64,000 nucleotides of DNA from CAVVJA01 sp963809815 (GTDB lineage Bacteria; Actinomycetota; Actinomycetes; Mycobacteriales; Jatrophihabitantaceae): positions 62,001 through 126,000 of the forward strand of contig CAWELM010000013.1 of assembly GCA_963809815.1 (NCBI GenBank), written 5' to 3'. Shown piece after piece: positions 1-8,249 of the stretch. Under the pieces are notes generated by a model. The model searched no databases. It was not told where the DNA came from and worked only from the letters and a program-made list of their open reading frames with translations. Position numbers and translations under genes: made by a program. How positions within the stretch are numbered: position 1 is the first letter of the stretch; every line of letters starts with the position of its first letter.

Positions 1-89
1 AGCGCCGAGCCCTCGGCATAGCGCTGCCACTGGCGGGTGATCGTGATCGCACGGAGCTCGTCAGCCACGCGGCCGTCGGGACGCACCAT
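1..89 (-). CDS. rph: Ribonuclease PH, 5' end only (partial)
   Basis: This is the start of a gene running off the left edge. The first 29 codons read MVRPDGRVADELRAITITRQ and continue WQRYAEGSAL, which matches the N-terminus I know for RNase PH (MxRxDGRxxDELRPVxIxxxxxxxAEGS). RNase PH trims tRNA 3' ends phosphorolytically in the cytoplasm. The ATG is at 87-89. In mycobacteria rph directly follows the Rv1339-type phosphodiesterase gene; here that gene ends at 6583, so about 6.5 kb separates them. Only the N-terminal motif is visible, so no catalytic residues can be checked. Identity rests on this short motif plus conserved gene order. Confidence 0.8.
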   Translation of the reverse strand, partial: MVRPDGRVADELRAITITRQWQRYAEGSA

Positions 90-214
90 GAACCGCAGCT
101 TAACGAGAGCCACTGTCAACCGACCGCCGAGCCGCGACGGCCGTGCCAGGTGCGTGTCAGGACGCACCAGCGCCGTGTGCGAGTGCTACCAGGGTCTGCT
201 CGCACGATCGGAGC

Positions 215-1195
215 ATGACAGCACACCCCTACGCCATCGAGGCCGAAGGCTTAACCAAACGATTCGGCACCACGCAGGCCCTCGCGGGCATCGACCTCGC
301 CGTCCGAGAGGGGACCGTGTTGGGCGTCCTCGGGCCGAACGGGGCTGGCAAGACGACCGCGGTGCGCATCCTGGCAACGTTGATCACCGCCGACCGTGGA
401 TCGGCTCGAGTCGCAGGCTTCGACGTCGTTCGCGATGCCCGTCAGGTCCGGCAGACGATCGGGTTGACCGGCCAATACGCGTCGGTCGACGAAGATCTCA
501 CCGGCCTGCAGAACCTCGTGCTGATCGGGCAGCTGCTGGATCTGCCGAGCCGCGCGGCCCGCGCCCGGGCCCGCGAACTGCTTGCGTGGTTCGACCTCGC
601 GGATGCGGGCGGGCGGATGGCCAAGACGTATTCCGGCGGCATGCGCCGGCGGCTGGACCTCGCCGCCTCCCTCGTCGGCCGGCCGTCAGTGATCTTCCTC
701 GACGAGCCGACCACCGGCCTGGACCCGGCCAAGCGCGAGGACATGTGGGAGGTCGTCCGACGGCTGGTCACTGATGGCTCGACGGTGCTGCTGACCACCC
801 AGTACCTGGACGAGGCCGACGCGCTGGCGGACGAGATCACCGTGATCGATCACGGTCGGGTCATCGCCCATGACACTCCGGACGGGCTCAAGCAGATCGT
901 CGGAGGCCAGACGCTCGAGGTCCGGCCGACCGACCTGTCCCGAACCGCGGAGGCCACCGCGATTCTCGCCGAGATTACCGGCGGCCGCGTCGAGTCGCCT
1001 CGGCGCGGCACCCTGAGCGTGTCTGTCCCAGACGACTCCGCGCTGCCCACGACTGCGGCCCGTCTCGCCTCGGCCGGCATCACCGTCACGGAGTTTTCCC
1101 TTCACCTGCCCAGCCTGGACGAGGTGTTCTTCACCCTCACCGGGCGCAGCGCAAGCGACGACGAATCGCAGTCCGAGACCAAGGAGGCAGCATGA
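215..1195 (+). CDS. drrA: ABC transporter ATP-binding protein, daunorubicin-resistance (DrrA) type
   Basis: A 326-residue ATPase of a drug/lipid efflux ABC transporter. The Walker A is GPNGAGKTT near residue 38; the signature is YSGGMRRRLDLA and the Walker B/D-loop is VIFLDEPTTGLDP, followed by the switch His region TTQYLDEADALADE. The C-terminal ~90 residues, ending LPSLDEVFFTLTG, are the DrrA-type extension. I start at ATG 215; upstream in-frame codons read as non-family sequence. The stop overlaps the permease start by 4 bp (ATGA), so the two are translationally coupled. The family exports anthracyclines, glycopeptidolipids or PDIM-like lipids; the substrate here is unknown. The convergent SARP-type regulator next to it suggests, but does not prove, a link to a secondary metabolite. 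Confidence 0.93.
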   Translation: MTAHPYAIEAEGLTKRFGTTQALAGIDLAVREGTVLGVLGPNGAGKTTAVRILATLITADRGSARVAGFDVVRDARQVRQTIGLTGQYASVDEDLTGLQNLVLIGQLLDLPSRAARARARELLAWFDLADAGGRMAKTYSGGMRRRLDLAASLVGRPSVIFLDEPTTGLDPAKREDMWEVVRRLVTDGSTVLLTTQYLDEADALADEITVIDHGRVIAHDTPDGLKQIVGGQTLEVRPTDLSRTAEATAILAEITGGRVESPRRGTLSVSVPDDSALPTTAARLASAGITVTEFSLHLPSLDEVFFTLTGRSASDDESQSETKEAA

Positions 1196-2019
1196 CCGCG
1201 ACGCTTTCCCGCGAGCCGACTGTCGTCGCGCCGAAACCGACAGCCCCCGCGAACCGCCGGTTCGGCCTGATCCGACACAGTGCCGCCTTGGCCCGCCGCA
1301 GCCTCATCAAGACCTGGCGGACCCCGGAAGCGCTGATCGATGTGACCTTGCAGCCGATGATTTTCCTGCTCCTGTTCACGTACATCTTCGGAGGGGCGAT
1401 CAGCGGGGGATCCCAGCACGACTACCTGCAGTTCCTGCTGCCGGGCCTACTGGGCCAGTCGATTGCGATGGCCGGCATCTCCCTGGGCACCAACCTCAAC
1501 GGCGACCGCGAGAAGGGTGTCTTCGACCGGTTCCGATCGCTGCCGATCGCCCGTTCGGCCCCACTGGTGGGCGGTGTGCTCGCCGACGTGGTCCGCTACC
1601 TGATCCTGTGCGCGGTGTTCCTCGGCTTCGGGTATCTGATGGGTTTCCGGATCGAGACCAACACCACCGCAACGATCGCCGCAGTCGCGATTTCGGTCGC
1701 GTTCGCCCTGTGCTTCTGCTGGATCTCGGTGTGGGTGGGCATGATCGTGCGCACCCCAGGCGCGGTGCAGGGGGTTATGTTCCTTCTCGTACTGCCGCTC
1801 TCCTTTGCCAGCAACACCTTCGTTCAGACCGGGACGATGCCAGGCTGGCTGCAGGGTTTCGTCAAGGTCAACCCGATCACCCATCTGGTGGACGCGGTGC
1901 GAGGCTTGATGCTCGGCGGACCAGTGGCCTCGCACGTGCTGTGGACACTCGTCTGGATGGCCGGGTTGCTCATCGTGTTCGTCCCCCTGGCGACGCGCGC
2001 CTACCGTCGTCGCACCTGA
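1192..2019 (+). CDS. drrB: ABC-2 type permease, DrrB-like
   Basis: A 275-residue membrane subunit partnering the upstream ATPase. It has about six hydrophobic segments: PMIFLLLFTYIFGG near residue 60, LPGLLGQSIAMAGISLG, YLILCAVFLGFGYLMGF, AVAISVAFALCFCWISVWVG, GVMFLLVLPLSFASNTFV, and a final LVWMAGLLIVFVPLA. The NP(I/L)THLVDAVRGL stretch near residue 225 is typical of ABC-2 drug exporters such as DrrB. A strong ribosome-binding site, AAGGAGG, lies at 1181-1187 inside the ATPase gene, and the start is the ATG of the ATGA overlap. The 3' end overlaps the convergent regulator gene by 19 bp. Confidence 0.92.
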   Translation: MTATLSREPTVVAPKPTAPANRRFGLIRHSAALARRSLIKTWRTPEALIDVTLQPMIFLLLFTYIFGGAISGGSQHDYLQFLLPGLLGQSIAMAGISLGTNLNGDREKGVFDRFRSLPIARSAPLVGGVLADVVRYLILCAVFLGFGYLMGFRIETNTTATIAAVAISVAFALCFCWISVWVGMIVRTPGAVQGVMFLLVLPLSFASNTFVQTGTMPGWLQGFVKVNPITHLVDAVRGLMLGGPVASHVLWTLVWMAGLLIVFVPLATRAYRRRT

Positions 2020-5000
2020 TCCCGGCCCGGATCGGCCAGGTCGATCGCTTCCGCGCGGCTTGCCGCCCAACCGGCCGACCACTGCTCCTGGAATCCGTCG
2101 GCGCCCAGCACCTCCCGGGCGCCGGCGGTAATTCGCGCCACCATCAGGTCGGTCGGGTCATCGGCCCCGCGGATGCGCGCAGCCAGTCCTAGCCGGAAGC
2201 TGGCCCTAGCCGCCTCGCCGTATGCGAGCGCAAGCATGGCTTCGGCGACCACGACGGTCGCGACGATCGGCATGTCCTTCGACGCTCGCCCAGCCGTATA
2301 GGCGATGTCGACCTGACAACGGGCTCGCTCCAGGTCGCCGGCGTCGATCGCTGCCGCGGCGCCGAACGCTGCGACGACCGCGGTCCCATGGTGCATCGTG
2401 AACAGAGATCGCGAGGCCTGCGACAGCAGGTCCTCCGCCTCGGTTTGCAGCCGCTGGGCCGCTTCGAAGTCTCCTGACGCTCGCAGCATTCCCCCACGCA
2501 GGACAGCCGTCAGCGCGCGCCACTCCGCCGAGCCAATGGAGTCGGCCATCTCCGACGCGGCCTCGGCGTAACTGCGCGCCGCATCCCACTCACCGAGCCG
2601 CCCGTGCATGTCCGAAAGCCGCAGCAGGATGTACAGCCGATCATCGACCTCGATCGCTCCGGCGGATTGGTCGTCGAGCAGCCGGAGCGCCTTGGTCAAC
2701 AAGTTGACCGCGCCGGAGACATCGCCGTCATAAGCCAGCAGCCCGGCAGCCAGCGGCAGGACCGACGCCAACCCCACCTCGTCGCCGACCGACTCGTAGC
2801 GGGCGATGGCCACTGCGGTATCGGCCCGGACGGCGACGATGTCGCCCGAGTTCTCGGCAAAGCGCGCCCGCATGGCCAGCGACGTGGCCTGGATCCACGG
2901 GTCCGGGTTGGCAAGCGCCTGGCTGAGATAGTCGGCCGCCTGCTCTTCTTGTCCGGCGATGAACAGCAGGACCGGCTTGACGATCGCCAGGATCGGGGTG
3001 TTCGTCACGTCGAGGGCAAGAACGTCATCGAGGATGTCGAGAATTTCGTCCTGAGGTTGCCGTTCGCCGGGGTCGGTCCCAGCCAGCTGGGCACCGACCG
3101 CGCGATTCATCACCCGCAGCGCGACGGCGGTCAGCCAGAGATCGGGGTCGACGTCCTCGCTCGGCAGGCGCAAGGCCAGCTCCAGCCAGGTCAGCGCTTC
3201 CGTGTGCCTACCGATGAGGGCCCAGTACTGGTTCAGCGCCACAACGAGCGTGAGCGCCGCCCCGGCATCTCCACGGTCGACGAGGTGACGGAGCGCGGCA
3301 AGAACGTTGTCATGCTCTTCAGCTATGACCTGCATGGCCGCTCGCTGGCGCCGGTCTCGCAGCTGTGGCACCACGTCGGTGATCAGGTCCGCGAAGTACT
3401 GGGCATGAGCGGTCCGCACTGCGTCCACTTCACCGCGCTCGGCGAGCCGGTCTATCCCGAACTCGCGGATCGTCTCGAGCATCCGGTACCGCGGGCCCTC
3501 GTCCTCCAGCACAAGGAGCGACTTGTCGACGAGGGCGGCCAGCAGGTCGGGAATGTCGGTGCGGCGCACCCGGTCGTCGGCACACACGGCGGCCGCGCTG
3601 GCTGTGGTAGCGCCCGCGGGAAAGACGGCCAGACGCTCGGCGAGCAGCCACTCCGCGGGAGCGAGTAGATCCCAGCTCCACTCCACCACCGCCCGCAATG
3701 TTCTATGCCGCGGCAGCGCCGTCCGGCTGCCGCCGGTGAGCAGCCGGAACCGGTCGGACAACCTCGCGGCAATTTCGTGGACCGGAAGCGTGCGCAACCG
3801 GGCCGCCGCCAGCTCGATCGCGAGCGGGAGGCCGTCGAGCCGGCGCACGATCTCGACGCTGTCGTCGACCGTCGCCTCGGCCACGCCGAACTCCGGCCGG
3901 GCCGCCGCTCCCCGATCGGCGAACAGCTGCACTGCTGGAGACGCGAGCGCCTGCTCGACGGTCGAGCCGAGCGCCGGCACCGGCAGCGGGGCCAGCACGA
4001 CTAGCGCCTCGCCAGTGATCGCAAGCGGTTCGCGGCTGGTCGCGAGCACAGCCAGCTGCGGGCAGTCGGCCAGCAGCGTGTCGACGAGTTGGGCCACGCC
4101 GTCGAGCAGATGTTCGCAGTTGTCGACCACGAGCATCGCCCGGCGGGCAGTGAGCACCCCGCGCAGCTCGTCGACCGCTTCCGACGGACGGCGGGGTGCG
4201 TCCGGATCGCTGCGGGTCGTGGCGTCCCGCCGGCCGATCGAGGCCAGGACCGCGTAGGGGATCTCGGCTGGATCCGTCACAGGAGCGAGCTCGACAAGCC
4301 AGATGGCGTCGTAGTCGTCGAGGAGCGACGATGCGGCCTCGGTGGCGAGGCGGGTCTTGCCGGAGCCGCCGGTTCCGACCAGCGTGACCAGGCGGCTCTC
4401 ATCCAACAATTTGACGATGCGTGCCGCTTCCTCGTCGCGGCCGACGAAGCTGGTGAGAGTCGCCCGCAAATTGGTCCGCCGGGTAAATCCAGCCGTGCTG
4501 CTGGGCGGAGCCAGGTCACCCCGCAGAACGGACAGGTGCAATTCCTGCAGCTCCGGCGTGGGGTCAACTCCGAGCTCGTCGACCAGCAGCTGGCGTAGCC
4601 GCTGGTAGGCGGCGAGCGCCTCTGACGTACGACCCTCGGCCCGCAGCGCTTTGATCAGCAACCCGGCGAACCGCTCGTCGAGCGAGTGCTCGCGCGTGAG
4701 CGCCTCGAGCTCGGCGACGACAGCGCCCGCCCGCTGAAGCGCCAGGTCAGCGGCCAGCCGATCGGCCATGGCAGCGAGCCGCAGATCGTCCAGCCGAGCG
4801 ATCGGCGCGGCGGCGAACGCGGCGTCTGCGCAGTCCGCCAGCGCCGGCCCGCGCCACAGGGCCAGAGCGCGCCGCAGCATCGGCTGGGCAGTCGCCGGGT
4901 CGCCTCGGCGCAGCGCGGCCGCGCCGTCCGCAGCCAGCCGTTGGAATTGGTGCACGTCCACGTCACCGGGGTCGGCCAATAGCCGGTAACCGGCCGCTGA

Positions 5001-5243
5001 CGGCTGTACGGCATGGGCGTCACCAAGCGATCGGCGCAGGCGGGACACCAGTGACTGCAAAGCGTTCGCCTGATCGCCAGGCGGATACTCACCCCACACC
5101 GCGTCGACGAGCGCGCCGGCGCTGATCGGGCGCCCGGCATCCAGGGCCAACCGGGTGAGCAGGCCGCGCAGCCGGGTGCCGGCGATATCGACGGTCACAC
5201 CGTTGACCCGGACTTCGAGCGGTCCGAGCAACCCGATCTGCAT
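2001..5243 (-). CDS. AfsR/SARP-family regulator: winged helix, BTAD, NB-ARC-like ATPase, TPR-like tail
   Basis: A 1080-residue transcriptional regulator of the AfsR/DnrI class with an attached STAND ATPase. Residues 1-95 form the OmpR-like winged helix (starts MQIGLLGPLEV). Residues ~95-245 are the bacterial transcriptional activation domain (BTAD), ending VDELGVDPTPELQELH. A P-loop GTGGSGKT follows near residue 295, then MLVVDNCEHLL (Walker B) and the GLPLAIELAAARLRTL motif of NB-ARC/STAND proteins. The remaining ~450 residues are helical repeats. I place the start at 5243 because the family N-terminus begins there. It is convergent with the drug exporter genes and divergent from the YjbQ gene (63 bp apart). 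Such proteins often activate antibiotic or export genes; the target is not shown by sequence. Confidence 0.9.
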   Translation of the reverse strand: MQIGLLGPLEVRVNGVTVDIAGTRLRGLLTRLALDAGRPISAGALVDAVWGEYPPGDQANALQSLVSRLRRSLGDAHAVQPSAAGYRLLADPGDVDVHQFQRLAADGAAALRRGDPATAQPMLRRALALWRGPALADCADAAFAAAPIARLDDLRLAAMADRLAADLALQRAGAVVAELEALTREHSLDERFAGLLIKALRAEGRTSEALAAYQRLRQLLVDELGVDPTPELQELHLSVLRGDLAPPSSTAGFTRRTNLRATLTSFVGRDEEAARIVKLLDESRLVTLVGTGGSGKTRLATEAASSLLDDYDAIWLVELAPVTDPAEIPYAVLASIGRRDATTRSDPDAPRRPSEAVDELRGVLTARRAMLVVDNCEHLLDGVAQLVDTLLADCPQLAVLATSREPLAITGEALVVLAPLPVPALGSTVEQALASPAVQLFADRGAAARPEFGVAEATVDDSVEIVRRLDGLPLAIELAAARLRTLPVHEIAARLSDRFRLLTGGSRTALPRHRTLRAVVEWSWDLLAPAEWLLAERLAVFPAGATTASAAAVCADDRVRRTDIPDLLAALVDKSLLVLEDEGPRYRMLETIREFGIDRLAERGEVDAVRTAHAQYFADLITDVVPQLRDRRQRAAMQVIAEEHDNVLAALRHLVDRGDAGAALTLVVALNQYWALIGRHTEALTWLELALRLPSEDVDPDLWLTAVALRVMNRAVGAQLAGTDPGERQPQDEILDILDDVLALDVTNTPILAIVKPVLLFIAGQEEQAADYLSQALANPDPWIQATSLAMRARFAENSGDIVAVRADTAVAIARYESVGDEVGLASVLPLAAGLLAYDGDVSGAVNLLTKALRLLDDQSAGAIEVDDRLYILLRLSDMHGRLGEWDAARSYAEAASEMADSIGSAEWRALTAVLRGGMLRASGDFEAAQRLQTEAEDLLSQASRSLFTMHHGTAVVAAFGAAAAIDAGDLERARCQVDIAYTAGRASKDMPIVATVVVAEAMLALAYGEAARASFRLGLAARIRGADDPTDLMVARITAGAREVLGADGFQEQWSAGWAASRAEAIDLADPGRDQVRRR

Positions 5244-5306
5244 GCCTCCACTGTGGCAGGTCCATGGACGGGCAGTGCGCCGTAATACGCGGTGCAGGAT
5301 GGTCCG

Positions 5307-5711
5307 ATGCGTACCGACACGTTCCGGATCCACACTGGCAACCGCCCAGCGGTCATCGACCTGTCGGACCGTTGCGTCCGATTCGTTGCTGACGAGGCCG
5401 GCGGACTGCTCACCGTGTTCGTGCCTCACGCCACAGCCGGCGTGGCCATCCTCGAGACCGGGGCAGGCAGCGATATCGACCTGATCGCCGTGCTGGAGGA
5501 GCTCTTGCCGCGCGGCGGCAGATGGCGGCATCAGCACGGTTCCCCGGGTCACGGGCGCGACCACGTTCTTCCGGCATTGATCCCGCCGTCCATCGTGGTG
5601 CCCGTCGTGAACGGGCGGCTGCAGCTCGGCACCTGGCAGTCGGTTTGCCTCGTCGACACGAATATCGACAACCCGGACCGAACTGTGCAGCTGAGCTTCC
5701 TCGCTGGCTAG
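5307..5711 (+). CDS. yjbQ: YjbQ/UPF0047 family protein
   Basis: A 134-residue protein matching the YjbQ (UPF0047) family over its length: FVPHATAGVAILE, then HGSPGHGRDHVLPALIPPS, then the C-terminal LGTWQSVCLVDTNID. The conserved His and Asp/Glu residues are those proposed to bind metal. E. coli YjbQ can hydrolyse thiamine phosphate when overproduced, but the natural role of the family is unsettled. The start could be ATG 5307 or an in-frame GTG at 5292; I prefer the ATG, which fits the family N-terminus. It stops 13 bp short of the convergent polysaccharide deacetylase gene. Confidence 0.88.
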   Translation: MRTDTFRIHTGNRPAVIDLSDRCVRFVADEAGGLLTVFVPHATAGVAILETGAGSDIDLIAVLEELLPRGGRWRHQHGSPGHGRDHVLPALIPPSIVVPVVNGRLQLGTWQSVCLVDTNIDNPDRTVQLSFLAG

Positions 5712-5724
5712 TTGCCTGCGTCGG

Positions 5725-6531
5725 TCAGGTGGTGTTGAACACGTCGTTCAAGGTGACGGTCACGAGCCGGCGGGATCGAATCAGGTCGGCGAGCTCATTG
5801 AAAACGTGGGTAACCGTTGGATAGTTCGCGTGTCCGATGACGACGTGGTGAGCGATGAGCCATTGCTTCGCATTGGCCAGCACCTGGGCGGGCGTCAGCA
5901 GGTCGGAATCACCGAACGTCCCGTTCCACATCGTCGACACCCAGTAGCCCTGGTCGGCCGCCAGCTGGTCGACGCGGGCGTCGCGCGAGCCGTAAGGCGG
6001 CCGGAAGAAGGGTCGCGCAGTGACGCCGAACGTATTCCAGAGGAACTTCTCGTTGCGCGATAGCTGATCGACGACGGCCGAGTCGGACAGGGTAACCAGG
6101 TCGGGGTGACTCCAGGTGTGATTGCCGAGCTGGACCTGTCCGCTGTCGACGAGCGGACGCAGGGTCGGCGCATGCTGGGTCCAGGACGGGTAAACGCCGT
6201 TCGGGAAGAACGTGACGCGAACGCCGGTGCGCCGGATGAAGTCGAGATAGGCCGCCACAACGTCGGAACTCACGCCATCGTCGATCGTGAGCGCCACCGT
6301 GTTGCCCACGGCGGGCAGCCCGTACAGGAGTCGCGGGGGCATGGCCTGAGTTAGCTGCGGAGTGCCCGACTGGATGCGTTCCAGCGGCCGCCGGGTCGCG
6401 GACGGAGAAGGACTCTTGGCCGCTGATGGATGCGGCTTATCCTTCTTCGCCTCCGCCGTGCCGCGCTCGTGCAGCGCTACTACGGCAACGGTCCCGGCCG
6501 CGAGCGACAGGAGGAACGCCCGTCGATTCAC
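5725..6531 (-). CDS. Polysaccharide deacetylase (NodB/CE4), exported
   Basis: A 268-residue carbohydrate esterase family 4 enzyme. The N-terminus MNRRAFLLSLAAGTVAVVAL looks like a Sec or Tat-like signal sequence (NRRAFLLSL), followed by a Lys/Pro/Ser-rich linker to about residue 60. The NodB motifs are present: TIDDG near residue 83 (catalytic Asp plus metal Asp), HTWSHPDL near 138 (metal His pair) and RPPYG near 177. These enzymes remove N- or O-acetyl groups from peptidoglycan or other wall glycans outside the cell. The C-terminal active-site His is plausibly in VVIGHANY. It runs in the same direction as the phosphodiesterase and murI genes upstream, 51 bp apart, a context consistent with cell-wall work. 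Confidence 0.9.
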   Translation of the reverse strand: MNRRAFLLSLAAGTVAVVALHERGTAEAKKDKPHPSAAKSPSPSATRRPLERIQSGTPQLTQAMPPRLLYGLPAVGNTVALTIDDGVSSDVVAAYLDFIRRTGVRVTFFPNGVYPSWTQHAPTLRPLVDSGQVQLGNHTWSHPDLVTLSDSAVVDQLSRNEKFLWNTFGVTARPFFRPPYGSRDARVDQLAADQGYWVSTMWNGTFGDSDLLTPAQVLANAKQWLIAHHVVIGHANYPTVTHVFNELADLIRSRRLVTVTLNDVFNTT

Positions 6532-6582
6532 GCGGCAAGAGACTACAAGCGGGCTCGCCCCCTTTTGGGACGCGCGCCGACA

Positions 6583-7326
6583 TCAGATCTCGAATTCGGC
6601 CCCTGGTGAAGCGGCGACGACCACCCCGTCGAACGTCGCTGCCGCTTCGGCCGCGGCCGCGTCCCGCGAGCGCCACGGCGGGATGTGCGTCACGATAAGT
6701 CGCCGGACGCCGGCCCGGGCGGCGTGCTGACCGGATTGCGCCCCGGTCATGTGCAGGTTGGGCACGTATGGATCGCGTGGACCGAGCGTCGCTTCGGCGA
6801 GCAGCGTGTCCGCGCCCTCGGCGAGCCGCACGAGCGCATCGCATTCACCGGTGTCACCCGAGTACACGAGGCTCTGGCCGCCCACGGTCATCCGCACCGC
6901 GAACGTGGGTACCGGGTGGTTCATCGGGGCGAACGCGACCTCGAACGGGCCGAGATTGCCGCTGACCGGCAGGTGAAAGTCGAACAGTTCTCGCAGCCTG
7001 AGGTCCGCGGTGTTTGCGTCCCACGCCGCGGTGATTCGCCGCTCCGTGTCATTCGGACCGATCACCGGGATTCGCGCCGGTGGCCGGTCCGGGCCATACC
7101 GCAGCGCCACCATGAGCGACGTCATGTCCAAGCAATGATCCGCATGTAGGTGCGAGAGGACGACGGCGTCGATGTCGCGGGGCGCCACGTAGCGTTGCAA
7201 TGCCCCGAGCGCTCCGTTGCCCAGGTCCAACACGACCCGATATCCATCGGACTCAACCAGGTAGCCGGCCGCAGGCGAGTCCGGGCCGGGCAGACTTCCG
7301 GAACACCCGAGCACGGTGAGCTTCAT
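6583..7326 (-). CDS. MBL-fold phosphodiesterase (Rv1339-like, RNase Z-related)
   Basis: A 247-residue metallo-beta-lactamase-fold hydrolase. The metal site HLHADHCLDM is near residue 59, with further ligands in NHPVPTFAVR, SGDTGECD and the C-terminal VTHIPPW. Family knowledge: the M. tuberculosis homologue in the same position (Rv1339) has been reported as a cyclic-nucleotide phosphodiesterase of an atypical class; older annotation calls it RNase Z-like. The start ATG overlaps the murI stop by 4 bp (7323-7326), so they are coupled. Gene order with murI and the rhomboid gene matches mycobacteria. Cyclic-AMP hydrolysis is inferred from homology and position only. Confidence 0.85.
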   Translation of the reverse strand: MKLTVLGCSGSLPGPDSPAAGYLVESDGYRVVLDLGNGALGALQRYVAPRDIDAVVLSHLHADHCLDMTSLMVALRYGPDRPPARIPVIGPNDTERRITAAWDANTADLRLRELFDFHLPVSGNLGPFEVAFAPMNHPVPTFAVRMTVGGQSLVYSGDTGECDALVRLAEGADTLLAEATLGPRDPYVPNLHMTGAQSGQHAARAGVRRLIVTHIPPWRSRDAAAAEAAATFDGVVVAASPGAEFEI

Positions 7327-8153
7327 GCGGCCCCCCCGACCGCAACCTCGGCGGCGGCGGCAAGCTCTGGGCCCAGAAAGCGGCCGGACAGCCGGGCGAA
7401 CGGCTGCGCGGGACCGGTCGCCCGGAAGATCTGGGCCGGTGGCGGTGCGTCATCGGGACGCAGCAGATCGGCTCGGTACAACACCCGATAGACGTCCTTG
7501 GCGGTCTCTTCTGCACTAGATACGAGCGTGACACCGTCACCGAGCACGATGGAGAGCAACCCCGTGAGCAGCGGGTAATGAGTGCATCCCAGGACGACGG
7601 TGTCGACACCGGCCTGGTTCAGCGGGGCCAGGTATGACTCGGCGAGCCCGAGCAACTGTCGGCCGCTCGTAATCCCACGTTCCACGAACTCGGCGAACCG
7701 CGGGCAGGCGGCGCTTTCGACCTCGATGCCGGTGGCCGCCGCGAACGCGTCCTCGTACGCTCCGCTGGTAATGGTGGCGACGGTTCCGATCACGCCGACC
7801 CGGCCGTTGCGCGTGGCGGAAACCGCGCGCCGTACGGCCGGAAGAATGACCTCAATGACCGGGATGTCATACCGCTCCCGGGCGTCCCGCAGACACGCCG
7901 CGCTGGCACTGTTGCACGCGATCACGAGTGCCTTCACGCCGCTCCCGGCCAGCTCGTCCATGACGGTCAGCGCGTGACGCCGCACTTCGGCAATCGGCTT
8001 CGGCCCGTACGGCCCGTTCGCAGTGTCTCCGACATAGTGCAGTGATTCGTGCGGCAACTGATCGAGGATGGCCCGAGCCACCGTCAGCCCTCCAACGCCC
8101 GAATCGAAGACGCCGATGGGGTCGAGACGGTCAGTCGGCGGCACGCCGATCAC
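7323..8153 (-). CDS. murI: Glutamate racemase
   Basis: A 276-residue MurI supplying D-glutamate for peptidoglycan. The N-terminal PIGVFDSGVGGLTV carries the catalytic Asp region, IACNSAS near residue 75 carries the first catalytic Cys, and LGCTHYPLL near residue 190 carries the second Cys and the His. ENDLESS-type variation is absent and length is normal. The start is uncertain: I use GTG 8153, just ahead of the family N-terminus; GTG codons at 8189 and 8144 are alternatives. It overlaps the downstream phosphodiesterase by 4 bp. Upstream lies a subtilase gene that is not part of the mycobacterial arrangement. Confidence 0.93.
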   Translation of the reverse strand: MIGVPPTDRLDPIGVFDSGVGGLTVARAILDQLPHESLHYVGDTANGPYGPKPIAEVRRHALTVMDELAGSGVKALVIACNSASAACLRDARERYDIPVIEVILPAVRRAVSATRNGRVGVIGTVATITSGAYEDAFAAATGIEVESAACPRFAEFVERGITSGRQLLGLAESYLAPLNQAGVDTVVLGCTHYPLLTGLLSIVLGDGVTLVSSAEETAKDVYRVLYRADLLRPDDAPPPAQIFRATGPAQPFARLSGRFLGPELAAAAEVAVGGAA

Positions 8154-8249
8154 GATACGCAGACCGGGGCGGGCGAACTGAGGCCTCACGCTCGCACTCG
8201 TGAAGCCTCAGTCCAGGTCGCCCACAGGGACGGCTCAGTTGTCCCTGCG

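Noticed and set aside
2604..3668. A 354-codon forward reading frame
   Set aside because: It lies opposite the helical-repeat part of the SARP/STAND regulator and shows no recognisable motif.
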